A stretch of DNA of 64,000 bases. It comes from Cylicocyclus nassatus. Taxonomy: Eukaryota > Nematoda > Chromadorea > Rhabditida > Strongylidae. The position numbers and the translations under genes are program-made. Location: the NCBI GenBank assembly GCA_958299035.1, contig CATQJL010000001.1:46253870-46317869 (forward strand), given 5' to 3'. Below, in pieces: positions 43,201 through 55,200 of this stretch. Numbering within the stretch: position 1 is the first letter of the stretch; each line of letters starts with the position of its first letter. Below the pieces are notes generated by a model. That model did no database searches, had not been told where the DNA came from, and was given only the letters and a program-made list of their open reading frames with translations.

Positions 43201-46200
43201 TTGCAAAAGATGATGTTCAGTGCTCGTGATTTCCTTCTGAAATACTTATGCCTCTCAACTTCGGCTAAAACACTTCTGTTGATGGGCCATTTCATATTCA
43301 ATGACGGAGGCTAGCACATCTATTACAATGGCGGTTTTAGACAATTCGCAGAACTTCCGTTCCTGAATTAGAATTTGCTACTACCACACCGGCATCTGCT
43401 CTAGAAAATGTTGCAGTATGTAACATTCTGATAGTTTTTAGGAAGAGTGATTATTCTCTTCCTTCCAGGCGATACGCAGAACTGCGCCTCCTGAATCCAG
43501 AGTGGCTACCACCACTCCTGGATCAGTGATTGAGAATATCGCTGTAAGAACTTGTTTATGAATCCACGTTGAGTAAACTCATATGTGAGTTTTAGGCTAT
43601 CCGCGAAACAGCCGCTCCTGAAGCTGTTTTCGCTACAACCACCCCTAAGTCAATTTTGGGAAATATTGGAGTATGTTCATATCTCGCTCTTGATAAGTCT
43701 TGGCATCGCCGTAGATGATTGCTGCTGTAGATACCAAATATTGTAGACCGTTCGACTAAGTTTCAGCCTAGTTGACTTCGTCAGAGCCTATAAAGCGTAG
43801 AACACTCTAAAGGTGTTGAGATGTTAGGTAGGGTAAATTAGAGTGTTCAATGCTTTACAGGCTCTGACGAAGTCACTTGAAGAAACTTCAGCCAAATTAA
43901 CGATTTGACATGGCCGGCTACAGCATTGCAAACATCTACTGAAGTCTCAATTGAAATGATTCGAATTAATTTTTTCCGGAGGAGTTATGTAAATCATATC
44001 TAGACGATTCGCAGTAGTTCAGTGCCTGTATCCGAAGTAGCCACTACTACTCCTGGCACTGCTGTTGAAAATATTGGGGTGGGCGAATATTAGAGTTTTC
44101 GCAAGAGAAGCCTAAGTTTCGTAATGCATTCTCAGGCTATTCGAAAAACTCCAGCCCCAGAAGCCGATTTTGCTACCACCACGCCTAAGTCTGTTGTTGG
44201 CAATATTGGCGTAGGCTACTTTGATTTTTGAATATTACTCAACGACCTCATCTGCTTACTATTGATTCTAGACAATTCGTAGTACTCCTGCACCCGAATC
44301 TGGAGTTGCTACAACCACTCCTGGTACAGCTGTGGAGAATATTGGAGTAGGCTATCAATGCTTCGTTCAATGCTGCGGCAAGGGATACAAAACCTTTCTA
44401 GGCAATTCGTAGAACTTTGGCTCCCGAAGCCGAGTTTGCTACGACTACGCCTCAATCTGTAGTGGGGAACATTGGAGTAGGCTAATCACCGCTTCATTAG
44501 GAGATCAAGCATCATTTGTTCTATTCTATCCTGAACTTCAGACAATTCGGAGTACTCCTATTCCCGAATCTGGAGTTGCCACTACTACTCCCGGTTCGGC
44601 TGTGGAGAACATTGGAGTGAGCTGCCATTGCGATTTCGCAGCTGGGAAGGCCTCAATTCCATTCCAGGCAATCCGTAAAACACCAGCACCAGAAGCCGAC
44701 TTTGCCACAACAACCCCGAAAACCACATTGCGAAATATTGTTGTAGGCTGACTGTTCCATCTGTTCTTGGCAAACACATAAGCATCGGATAAAGGACATA
44801 TGCCATCGAAAGAGAGGTCCCGCGCCGACAACTGCAACAAACATGCACCTTTGTGCATCGTGAGCCCCGGCCAGTAGTTGTTCGCACCAGTGGAGCCTGT
44901 CGACGACATACTGTCCCTTATCCATGAGCAAGCAGCACACTCTTTCTTGCCTTTCCAGGCGATACGCACAACTCCGATTCCTGAGTCTGGAGTTGCCACT
45001 ACCACTAGATCTTCTGTGGAAAATGTTGGAGTAGGCGCATGGTGTAGTTGCTGGTAGTTGCTGATTACGATTGATGAAGTCAATTCTAAGCCTGTTGGAA
45101 TTGAATGTCATCAGTAGTGCTCATAAGTTATAGCTTAGTATGCTTAAGAATTAGTTTCTGCATACTCCTTAACGCTTAATTCACCCAGAACTTAGTAGAT
45201 GAATCTGTTATTTGCCTTTTCCAGGCAATTCGCAGATCTAGGACCCCTGAATCTGGTATCGCTACAACAACACCAGCCTCTTCATTGGAGAATGTTGCAG
45301 TAGGCCATTAGTTCCATACCTCTAGAGTAACAACGAAAACTTTGCTAAAGATAGCTCGAAAATAAATGTCAATATCTAATTCAAATTCAAACAAACTGGA
45401 AGCTGAGCATGTTTAGTGCCACTTTTAGGCAATTCGCAGAATACGTACTCCTGATTCCGGAGTTGCCACAACTACTCCTGCATCTTCTGTGGAGAATGTC
45501 GGAGTAGGCTGACTTTCTATTCCAAAGCTTATTTGCTGTAGTAGACATTCGGCTGAAATATGGCAAGATAGTGAGCCCATTTTGTGCACAGCCTATGTCC
45601 TCTGCCCTTTCCAGGCAATTCGTAGGACTCCTGCCCCTGAGACAGATTTTGCAACGACCATCTCTAGATCTGCTTTGGAGAATGTTGGAGTATGCTTATT
45701 CGCCTTCACCTTTCGAGTCGTTAGCGCACTTTGTCCCAGCTTTGCATTAAACTTGCTTCCTTCTAACTCGCTCTTCCCCAACTGCTTTCTTTGTTTTCGC
45801 ACGTAAATTATATTTTTTCGCTTACAGGCGATTCGACAAACACCACTTCCTGACATCGGAATTGCTACTACTAGTCCTGCCTCTGCATTGGAAAATATTG
45901 GAGTAAGTTTTGGTTCAATCCGTGGTAAAAACATCGAAATTAATCTATTCGAAGACAGGAGTCAAAAATAGAACTCATCGAACAAGCGAAGTCCGTTTAG
46001 CCAAAGTGGCCTTTATATGTGACTCCTATACCACTTTGAAAGGCCATGAAGGATAGTTCCAAACAGAGTCAAGCGTGCTGATGCGATCCGGGACCCTCTT
46101 TACGACCCCTCTCCCCCTCCCGCCTTCCTGCCCCTCATTTCTTTGCGCGGTAACCTACATTAACGAATGTCAGATTACTTCAAAGAATGCCAATAGACCT

Positions 46201-49200
46201 TACAAACATCACACATTAGGGGAAGAAAATGTAGTACCTACAAATTTGGGATAATGCAAGCAATAGATTGCTCAAAAACCTCCCAGAATAATTATGTATA
46301 GATTAGATAAGTAAGAAAACTCTAGAGATTTGTGCTGTATTATGGTCACGAAAAGATGGATGGAAAGGATATCAATTGATGAGGGAGGACATCAGTTTTA
46401 TCTGATACTGACCTTTGAATTATAACTTGCCTAGACCTTGAATTATAAACAGGAAATGGACTAAAATAATGAGTAGGAATAATTAGGAAATACAGAGCAA
46501 TTCACTTCAGTGAATATAATTAATTATTTTATTGTAAATCATAGCGACGGGTAAGAAATTCTCTTGCGATTTTGAATGTTTGGCACAACTCATTCAGTTT
46601 GAGTGATAGTACTGAAAGGCCTTCAACAAATTAACATTTTGGAAACAAAAACGCTTTAGGCTATGATGACAGTCTTGGCTTTGATCCCCATGTGCGACAT
46701 CCTTTTTGCAGGGGAAAATGCAATTTGTGGAGCTTGAGAAGCGCTTGCGACTGAGAATCTTGATTCCTGTTTTCGCACAAATTTTCCTGGGAACAAAACC
46801 ATTTTAGCGCCCTTCAGAATGATGTAAAAATGTGCATGAGCACCTTACTTTGAAAATTCGTAACCAAAGTCAGGAGATGGTTGAGGCTGCAATAAGCAGG
46901 TTGTATAGAGTGCCCAGACTATTGAGGATAAAAGGCAGCCACGAGCAGTGAGCTTGAAGAAATTCAGGTGCGACTCTAGCAGATATGAATTCGATCCTGA
47001 GACAAAAGCATGTAACGGGGGTGGGCTAATGGTAAGTCCCGTAGAACCTGATCTATGGAGAAACACGGGTTTGAGTACAAGACTTTTATTTAATTGGCAA
47101 AAAACTAACAGCAACAAACTATAACAATGGGTATAATAGCTATGTACAACAACAGGCTTCTCCCCGATTTGCCCTCGCAGCAGGGTTCTCTAGCTTCTTC
47201 TATCTAAAGGGGGACGTCCGCCTCTCTTCGACGGCTTTTTAAACTCCCTGGAGCGCTCTTTTCACGTCCTCGTTAGTCCCCCTATCCACCGATAATTTTA
47301 CTCTGCTGAGAGGTCATTATGACCTCCCTTTTCCCGGTACTGAAGATCGGTAGGTCGGTGATACGCGCCATCCAACAAGCAGGGATTTTTGAGCTCACGA
47401 GTTTTGTAACTCACTAGAGACTCAACGAAACAGCCCGAAATTTTCGTGACAGAAATTAGGAAGACGGTGCCATAGTACAGCAGAATTGCAGCGAACAAGC
47501 TTCCATAGCTCCGAAAAAATTCTAGATGCGATCCAGATACGACCTTTTCTTCATTTTTTGTTGCAATACATCCTTATATAAAGCTGAATGTCTGTTTGTA
47601 CGTATGTATTGTATGTCTGAATGTACATATGTTTCGAATAGAAAATTCCATTTCTGAACCGATCGGGGCCAAACTTGGCACACATACACTTCGGGGCCGG
47701 ACGGGTGTCAAAGGCTACTTTTCGTCATCGATCGATATCGATATCGATTTTTTGCAAAATTTGAGCTACAGGGCTGGGAGTTGGCACAGGGGGGGGGTAA
47801 TCGAGCATGCTGATTACTACAAATATATTATTGACAGGCCCGGGCAGAGCCGGTTTGCCAACTAGTTCAATTATAAAAGAATCCAACCAGATTTTCCGTA
47901 GCAGAGCATCTCGAAGTTCAGTCAAATTGTATGAGCCATGAAAAACACTGCAAAAAGATTTGAAAATTACCGACGGTCATTTTTGATAGAGATATTCGCT
48001 TCTGTCGAGTGTGACTTTGTTGAGGCTTCGGAAGCAGAATTTCTAGGCCAGTCGGTACATTCCACATCTTTATCACTCATCACTATGCCTACAGTAGTAT
48101 TTGAACTTCTAAAAGTGCTTCTTTTTTTGCTTTTAGTTATTCTTGAGCCCAGCAGGTTTTTCCCGTCTACGCATCTCTTGCAAAAAGAATAACCAAGCCC
48201 AAGTGAAAGCCTAAACTAAGTCATAATCTTTCAAAAATGCCGCAATTGAATCGAGTTTCTACCTTTACGAATGTTTATTTACAAAAATGTTGTTCACTGG
48301 CTTTCATCTCTACAGCATTAGCACAGCACAGCATTCTGTGAATTCATTGTGAAGAACATGTGATAATTAATTGTCCTCTCACAGTAGCTGCCCCTTTATG
48401 ACCCGCCGTCGCGAAATTCGCATTACACGCTTGACCCTGGTTCCAAATCTGCCTTCACTATCCGCCAAACGCTTCTGGATGCCGAGTTATGAGCACTTCT
48501 GAGGTTGGAAAAATGCGCAACTTGAACAGATCCTTCCAGAATTGCTTGAAGGCAGTGTCCGGGCAAAAAGTCGATTTTGAGGTTTTGTGCTTACCGCCCA
48601 TTCGCTATGCTGAATCCGAGGACCACACTGGAGATCGCGAAAACGGCGAAAAAGGGCACTAAACAGGAAGGAAGTCAGAAGTGGTTGGAATCCTCCCCAC
48701 TGCGAATTCAAAGTCCCGACTTCCGGAGCAATATTCTCAATTCCAATAGCGCCCTGACATTTCCACGAGCCAATTGCGAATGCGTGACTTGCAGACCCCC
48801 CCCCCCCCGCCCCTCTATCCATTTCTGATTTACCTCGTGTGGATTTTCGATTTAGCATATCGAATACGCCCGGGTAAGCACAAAATCTCAAGATCGACTT
48901 TTTGCCCGGACACTGCTTTTAAATGATCTAGTGTTGATAATCAGAGCACGTCATTCAGTAATTTCTGTCTTATATACCCGTATTCAACACTGTTCTACTT
49001 GAGCGCCAAGAAGACCGTAACGGTTAATTTTACCTAGATACGTTCATATATTGCTCCAAAAATACTCATATCTCGGCGTCTAGAGCCGCTTGGCATAGCT
49101 TACTCACGTCATGATAATGAGAGCCTCCTTATTTGGAGGTACATTGATTTTTTTATCCTAATGAAAGTTAGTCAAAGTGGAAACCAAGCGAATTTGAGGA

Positions 49201-52200
49201 GATAAGTGACTTTGGAACAATATTGCGACATATGTGTTAGCGCTGTATGACCCATCTCTCTAAAATTGGCAGATGCGAGTTCTACATGAGATTTTGATGA
49301 CAAATAAATAAAGTCTCGTTTGTAGGCTATACAGCAACCTAAACCTGTCCATCCACACACGGCAACAACTACGGGCGGAGCGTTGAAAGAAAATGTTGCA
49401 GTAAGCTTTTATCCAATTTTTGAAATTTACCCATGTGTTTAGTTTTGAGCAAAAAAAATCATCTCTTTGCTTGAACTCTTCAAAAACTCTTTGCTTGCTC
49501 AAGCTCTTTATCTATAACCAATTTAAGCAAGTCAACGTACCAGCTGCGCCTCCGGATAAACAGGAGTTTACGAAATCTACCGTTCCCATAGACAGGATAC
49601 AGGTGAGCTAGTCAAACTTCTTCTGAAGAAAACATATGAACCATTCAAGCATCTTATTCATACAATTATAGGATATCGTTGTTCCTAAACCTGCTCCACA
49701 CACCACAGCGGAAGTCAAACAAACGGTTTCGGATGAAGGATTTGTTCGCGTAAGCATAGTTGACACTCATTTCTCTACACTTTCTTATGAAACAAATTTA
49801 GCATGTTGATCAAGATTTGGCCCCAACACAGATAGTCACTACAGAGAGAACTGTCGTTGGTGGAGTTACTATGGAAGAAGGGGTAAGCAGTAAAAAATAT
49901 AATCAAACTTTCTTTTAGTGAAATACAGAGATCAAACAAGAGAAAACTAGTGTTGCTCTTGTCTGCAGCATTATTTTTCTTTGTTTTGGCAATACGTTAC
50001 TACTATTTGCAGAAGAAGATCAGAACGCAAGGCGAAAGGAAAGTCACCGTGAAAGAGACGACAGAAGTAGATCAAGATGAACAGCGACGGCAATTGGAGC
50101 AGCTGGAAAAGGTTCACCCGGAAATTTACTTGATGTAGAGCATGATATCATACTAATTGTGTTAAACTTATAGATGGAAAAAGAAATTGAAGAACGTTTG
50201 AAGAGGGGCCCAGAAGTTTCAGAAAGAGTCACACAAACAACAAGTGCCGAGGGATGGGTGCAGGTATGGCTTTCAATTTTTGGTGCTCTAATCCCTAAAT
50301 TATCTCTTTTTAGCACGTCAAAGACGATATCCGCAAACCTCAAACTTTGCAGACAACAAAACGGTCGACAACAGAAACAACAGAAGAAAGAGTAGGGGTT
50401 GGTTCTTCATGCTCATTATCTATCCAACACTGTTTATCGTAAATCGCCAAATAGTGTAATATGTCTGACACCAAACAAAAAAGCCTAAATTGTGCCGACA
50501 GGACCAAGCAGAGGGTGGTGATTCCCATCTCCCTCAACATCGATTTTTTTAAAAGCCAGGTGGATATTATCTGATGACATCTGGTTTTCCTTCTCGGAGA
50601 CAGCGCCGAAGAGGGGGAAGGGGAAGGGTTGGGATTTTATAGGGTTGCTGGTAATTCCCACGAGTATGCAGCAGTGAAGTAGGAATCTGAAAGTGCGTCT
50701 GCAACCTAGAACCTCCCGATTCCGAACCATCGCCTTCGTTCCGGAACCTGCGCATCCAGCAATTTCAAGCTGTATGCTTAAGCGCGCATACGGCATATGC
50801 TTGCGACCTCAGCTTCCTACAACGGCTCTGTGTCTGGCGGACTCTGCCCCAGACAATCCAAGAGGACTTTGGAAAAACCTTGAGTACAATATTTTAGGAG
50901 TTCCTTTCTCTCTCACAGATGTTTGCCAATTGATAATTGCCACTCTCTGTAAATAATGGCCATGTGCATCACGAAATCTGAAATGTGCTAGCATATTGTA
51001 AGAGTTGATGATTAAGACTTTGCTGAGCACAGTCGCTTGTTCCCCATCACATTCAATTACATTTCATAGAAAGCGCAGGTTTTTTGGATCATTTACTTCC
51101 TCTTCAACAGTTATGGAACCAGTGCCGTTCTTAATCTGTGCACAGGTACAACCCGTTTGATTTCTTTTTTGATCGACGGAATTCCGACAAGGATTTTTTG
51201 AGCCATTTTAAACCATCTCCTCCCTCCTCCCGTGCCTATTCTCTGTGGTCAGTCACTTCCAGCTGCATTCAATTAGCAAAAATCATGCTAGAATCACAAG
51301 TTTTGTTTTTTACTGAACTTTCGGTCCTTTACCCATCATCAAAAATCGGTACTATGTAGAAGATGCAAAACTAGGATTGTTTTTATTGTAGGATGCAATC
51401 CGCTCTCGTTCTAATTTTCAAATGAATTTTTCTTGCAGAAGTTGATTACGACTGCGGGAGCTCCTACTACGGTGACCACAACGCGGGAAGAACAAGAGGA
51501 GGAAGCGCGAAGGGTAAATGGTTCAGCTTATCGTGAAGGATTATAGACACATGTTTGCAGCGGTTGGTCGAATCTCGTATACCTCAAATGACTACCAAGG
51601 TGACGACGACGACAACTACTGGTGGTTTCGTCCAGGTAATGTCTTACAGTTGCTGTGCTCGACCAACTTTTGGAAATTTGCTCTCTAGCATGTTCATGAC
51701 GAGGTGCCGCCACCCTCACAGGTCACGACTAGCACCCGAACCGATGAGGATACTCAGTTGAGGGTACGTGAATCGCTGCTAGTGTCAGTTTTACATATTA
51801 ATCTCAAAAAACCTCTTTCAGCGTACTGTAGCAACGCGACAGTTAGAACCTTCTACTGAGAAGACTACAACAACTACTACTACTTCTTATGTACAGGTAG
51901 GTCACGAATATAGTTGAAAATATCTATTTCCATTATCGTAGATGACCGGATCTCGACCCTCTGCGCCAGCACCGCTGACCCAGCAGAGCACCAAAGAAAG
52001 TGAAGAGTCGCGATATAGGGACAGCTTTATCGCGGTGAGCTAAAGTAATAGAAAGAAAATGAGTATCCTCTTTTGAAATCAGGGTTGGATGAAGTAAAGC
52101 GGCGATAGTCACGAGCTAGTGAAACCCGAGTTATAGAGTAATTAAGAAAAGTGCAAAGGCATCTATAGATCACCATCTTTGAATTATCACTAAGGACAGG

Positions 52201-55200
52201 AAATCTTAGCTATCATATTGGGTTGTGGCGCTTAGTGCACTGTAAAAAACTAAAAAATTAAAAAAAAAACTCCGGAAACTTTAGCAAAATCTAATAATTG
52301 GTGCGCCTGACTAATGGATGAAAGACTACCCGTTGGTACCATCTCCACTATACAGATATGGTTTAGTAAGTATGAAGGCATTCTGCGACGGCACTCTAAC
52401 CCTCCATTTTTTCTTCTTCCTAAAAAATCCTCTCAATCTCTTTTTTCTGCTCTTAGAGCTTTTATTTTTCCGGCGACATTAGCTAATACGAGGCAGTTTG
52501 GAAGTATAGGCTCTTCAGGCCTTTTTTGATGGGATGTGTACCATATCGGAAAGCATAAAACGGTGATTCCAAATCGCCTTCCTTATCTGAGGGACGTTCA
52601 TGAGGAGTTATGAGCTTTTATTAGAGCTAAAAATTACATGTGCAATTAGGACACAATGGGTCGCAATATTTTTTTAGCGCTCTAATAAAGCAGCGACGAT
52701 TATCAGAGCACCTCATTCATGAATTCTCTCAGATAAAAATATACACTTAGTATAGCTTTATTAGAGGGCTAGGAAAGTTTTAACACCTCATTCTTAGATG
52801 CACTTTTCTTTTTTTTCTTCAATAATGGCTCATAACTCCTCGTCCACAAATTTAGCATCAGCGTTTTATACAATCAAAATGGTATACTTCCATCTAAAAA
52901 AGCCGCTTCGACTAAACATGGTTCTATTGTCGGGCTTCGCCACTTGATTACCACTTCCGTTGACAACGAGCAAAATCACATCATGGACCTTAACGTCCAC
53001 TTGCATAAACTGTCTGCACTGAATCGAGAAGTGGTTTCAGGCATCAGAAGGAGAAGGTTTCTGGACAGACGGTGCTTACACAACATCGCCAAGTCCGCCA
53101 CCAGTACCGGAACACAAACGCGTACTCGAAGAGGAACTGCGAGTCAGCGAAATTGGTGAGAAAAAGTCAACATGCGGGGTATTCCCAAGACTCCATCACT
53201 GTAGGATTATCACGAGCCTCCACGGAACCTCAGTTCATCAGAGGTTTCCACAGAGAGTACACAGTGGATGAAAGTAGCAGTATTACTATCGAATGTATCG
53301 TGGTCGGTAATCCAAGGCCAAGAGTGCGCTTTTTCCACAACGATAGAGAAATCAGGGAAGATTCAAAGTTTGTTAAGGTCTGTTCCTACCATTTACTCTT
53401 TAATCACATCGGACTTAGAGAGTTTTTTTTACAGATTGTTACCTCAGTTGACACCTATTCGATAGTGATCGAAAAAGCACGTCTGGAACATGCTGGTTAC
53501 TACAAAGTTGTGGCTGAAGTATGTGATTGGTGACTCACTGCAAACGGATATTTTGAATCAGCTTAAAAATTCCTTCGTAGTTGTTCCGATGAGTATAATA
53601 TTTCAGATGTAGTATACATGTGTCGGAGGCCGGAAACTATAAACATGAAGTGCGTAGCCAGTACGAAAGGTGTTATTTACAGAATACGCGAGGAAAAACA
53701 GAGTCAATAACAATGCTGCATGTTCGACCCCAATCTTTGATCCAACACCACAAAAGGAACGGAGTTGCTGTGCCATCTCAGAGAATTACTGAATATAAAT
53801 CACCCACTGAGCACACGACGGTAAAAAGACGATTGTTTTGAAAATTTTTATGAACTGATATTTCTCAGGTGACGGAAGAGTTTGCCATGTTTGAGTACGA
53901 ACAAAAACGACCGCAGAAGCATGATACGAGTAGATTAGTGACTCCACCACCGGCAAAGAGGTTCCAGGGTAGAAGGGATGAGGTGGTGTCTTTCTTAATC
54001 TTAAATTCAAGCTAAATTGACTATCTTTGTTTTGTTCCAGGAAATGTTAGAACAGTACGACTTGCAACAGCAACAATCTGCAGGTCATCCTCCTCATTTC
54101 ACACAGACTTTAGTGGCCGCCGTCGCAGTTGATGGAGAATCCGCACGATTTGAAGGCATCGTGACTGGTATAAAACTTACAAAATTCTTTATTTTCGAAT
54201 GAGAGTCACGTGAGGTGATTCAGGCTGGCCAGCTCCAACCATAGAATGGACCAAAGACGGAGTACCCTTTACCCGAACATCCTTACCAGACGTTGAAGTT
54301 AGCAATATTGGTGGCAGAGTGTCTCTGTCATTCAAGGTAGACACACTTTCCTTCCCTCAAATATTCTCGAAAATTACGTGCTCTTTTAGAATTGCCGCAG
54401 CATCCATGCTGGTAAATACATGTGCACAGCCCGTAACCCCAGCGGAGTAGCTACGAGCAGTGCACAACTTGTAGTCCGTCGTAAGTTTTCGTTGTTGCTC
54501 AACTCTGCTTCACTTTCCGTGCCAATTTATATCGTATTCTTGCTTTCAGCAAAGACAATAGCGCCAGATTTTACGCAGAGATTGATAAGTGAAGAAAAGG
54601 TTGAAGGTGAACAATTGAGATGGACAGTCAGAGTGACAGGTGATCCTTTACCAAAGGTGAGTATTCGGGCTATTGTATCAAATGTACTTGTTAAGTGCAT
54701 AACGATCGGGTCACTCTAATAATAGCATAGAAGTAACTAGACGAATAATTTCCCTTTAATACTGGATCTAAAAACATTTTAATTACTACCTGAAAAGCTT
54801 AGTTGCCCGCACGAAGCGGGTGGCTGACAAAAGCACACAAAACAAGCAGTCAGTACAAACCCAGATTTCCTTCCATTTGAGCTTTTTCTTTGCCGTAGTG
54901 TGTCTTTTATAGTATGTTTGCTGCCTTCAGCGTCTTAAGATTAGGGTGGAGTTCAAAAAAGTTATCCCTTTTGTCATCATGTAGAATTCACGCGATAACC
55001 TTTAGAGTTGATTTTTTCAAAGGAGTTTTGTGGATTACCAAATAAAAGTGTAATGAAAACTGCTCGTCAATTTATATTTATTCTTAAATTTGAAAAAATG
55101 CTACTTTACATCTTCTTCTGGAAAGGGATCGTCTCGTTAATCCATCGTCGCAAATTTCATGTTAATGTTGTTTCTTTGTGAACATATCTGGAGTGTCAAC

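Larger units (their letters stand above)
45903..49325 (+). other. 3.4-kb intron separating R60 from R61
   Basis: It contains the Helitron-like element (47570-47865) and the 365-bp inverted-end element (48552-48916). I found no repeat exon in it although neighbouring introns are mostly under 300 bp. A tRNA-like B-box string near 47000-47030 is discussed under rejected items. 45903-47569 shows nothing else recognisable. Confidence 0.5.
28337..49400 (+). repeat. Array of 61 phase-0 exons, each encoding one 24-25 residue TPAPE/ATTTP repeat
   Basis: Sixty-one consecutive exons, 54 of exactly 75 nt, six of 72 and one of 66, each encode one copy of a short repeat. Consensus by eye: AIR(K/R/S)TPAPE, two variable residues, FATTTP, three or four variable residues, then (V/L)(E/G)N(I/V)(G/A). 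Each exon starts after a TTTAG or TTCCAG acceptor and ends before a GT donor, most often GTAGGC. They total 4,548 nt or 1,516 residues, 42% of the protein. The peptide is Thr/Pro/Ala-rich with one or two basic residues near the start and an acidic residue in the middle, so it is probably disordered and extensible. It is not a CRISPR array, since the spacers are introns of 49 bp to several kb with splice signals. The family is not one I recognise. Confidence 0.85.

Noticed and set aside
44538..45083. 181-codon open frame on the - strand across array exons
   Set aside because: It is the antisense shadow of exons R54-R56; the same kind of frame appears on the - strand at 36630-37115 and 38016-38369 because the repeat codons are low in stops in antisense.
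34233..45902. Regularly spaced direct repeats resembling a CRISPR array
   Set aside because: Repeats are 75-nt coding exons with AG acceptors and GT donors in an intron-rich eukaryotic gene; spacing varies from 49 bp to several hundred bp.
46990..47070. tRNA-like sequence (GGGCTAATGGTAAG ... GGGTTTGAGTACA)
   Set aside because: A- and B-box-like strings are present, but the GGGGGTG acceptor strand has no complement at the expected 3-prime position and no clear anticodon arm forms; at best a tRNA-derived SINE fragment.
48487..48891. 134-codon - strand open frame
   Set aside because: It spans the inverted ends and C run of a non-coding 365-bp element; low-complexity translation.
50485..50796. 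103-codon - strand open frame in the intron after 50391
   Set aside because: No domain, splice context or start support; lies in a GC-rich patch that keeps frames open by chance.
53585..53682. Exon start at the upstream AG before TGTCGGAGGCC
   Set aside because: The frame there does not continue Ig4; the acceptor at 53681-53682 gives NTRGKTESITMLHV, a proper G strand, in phase.
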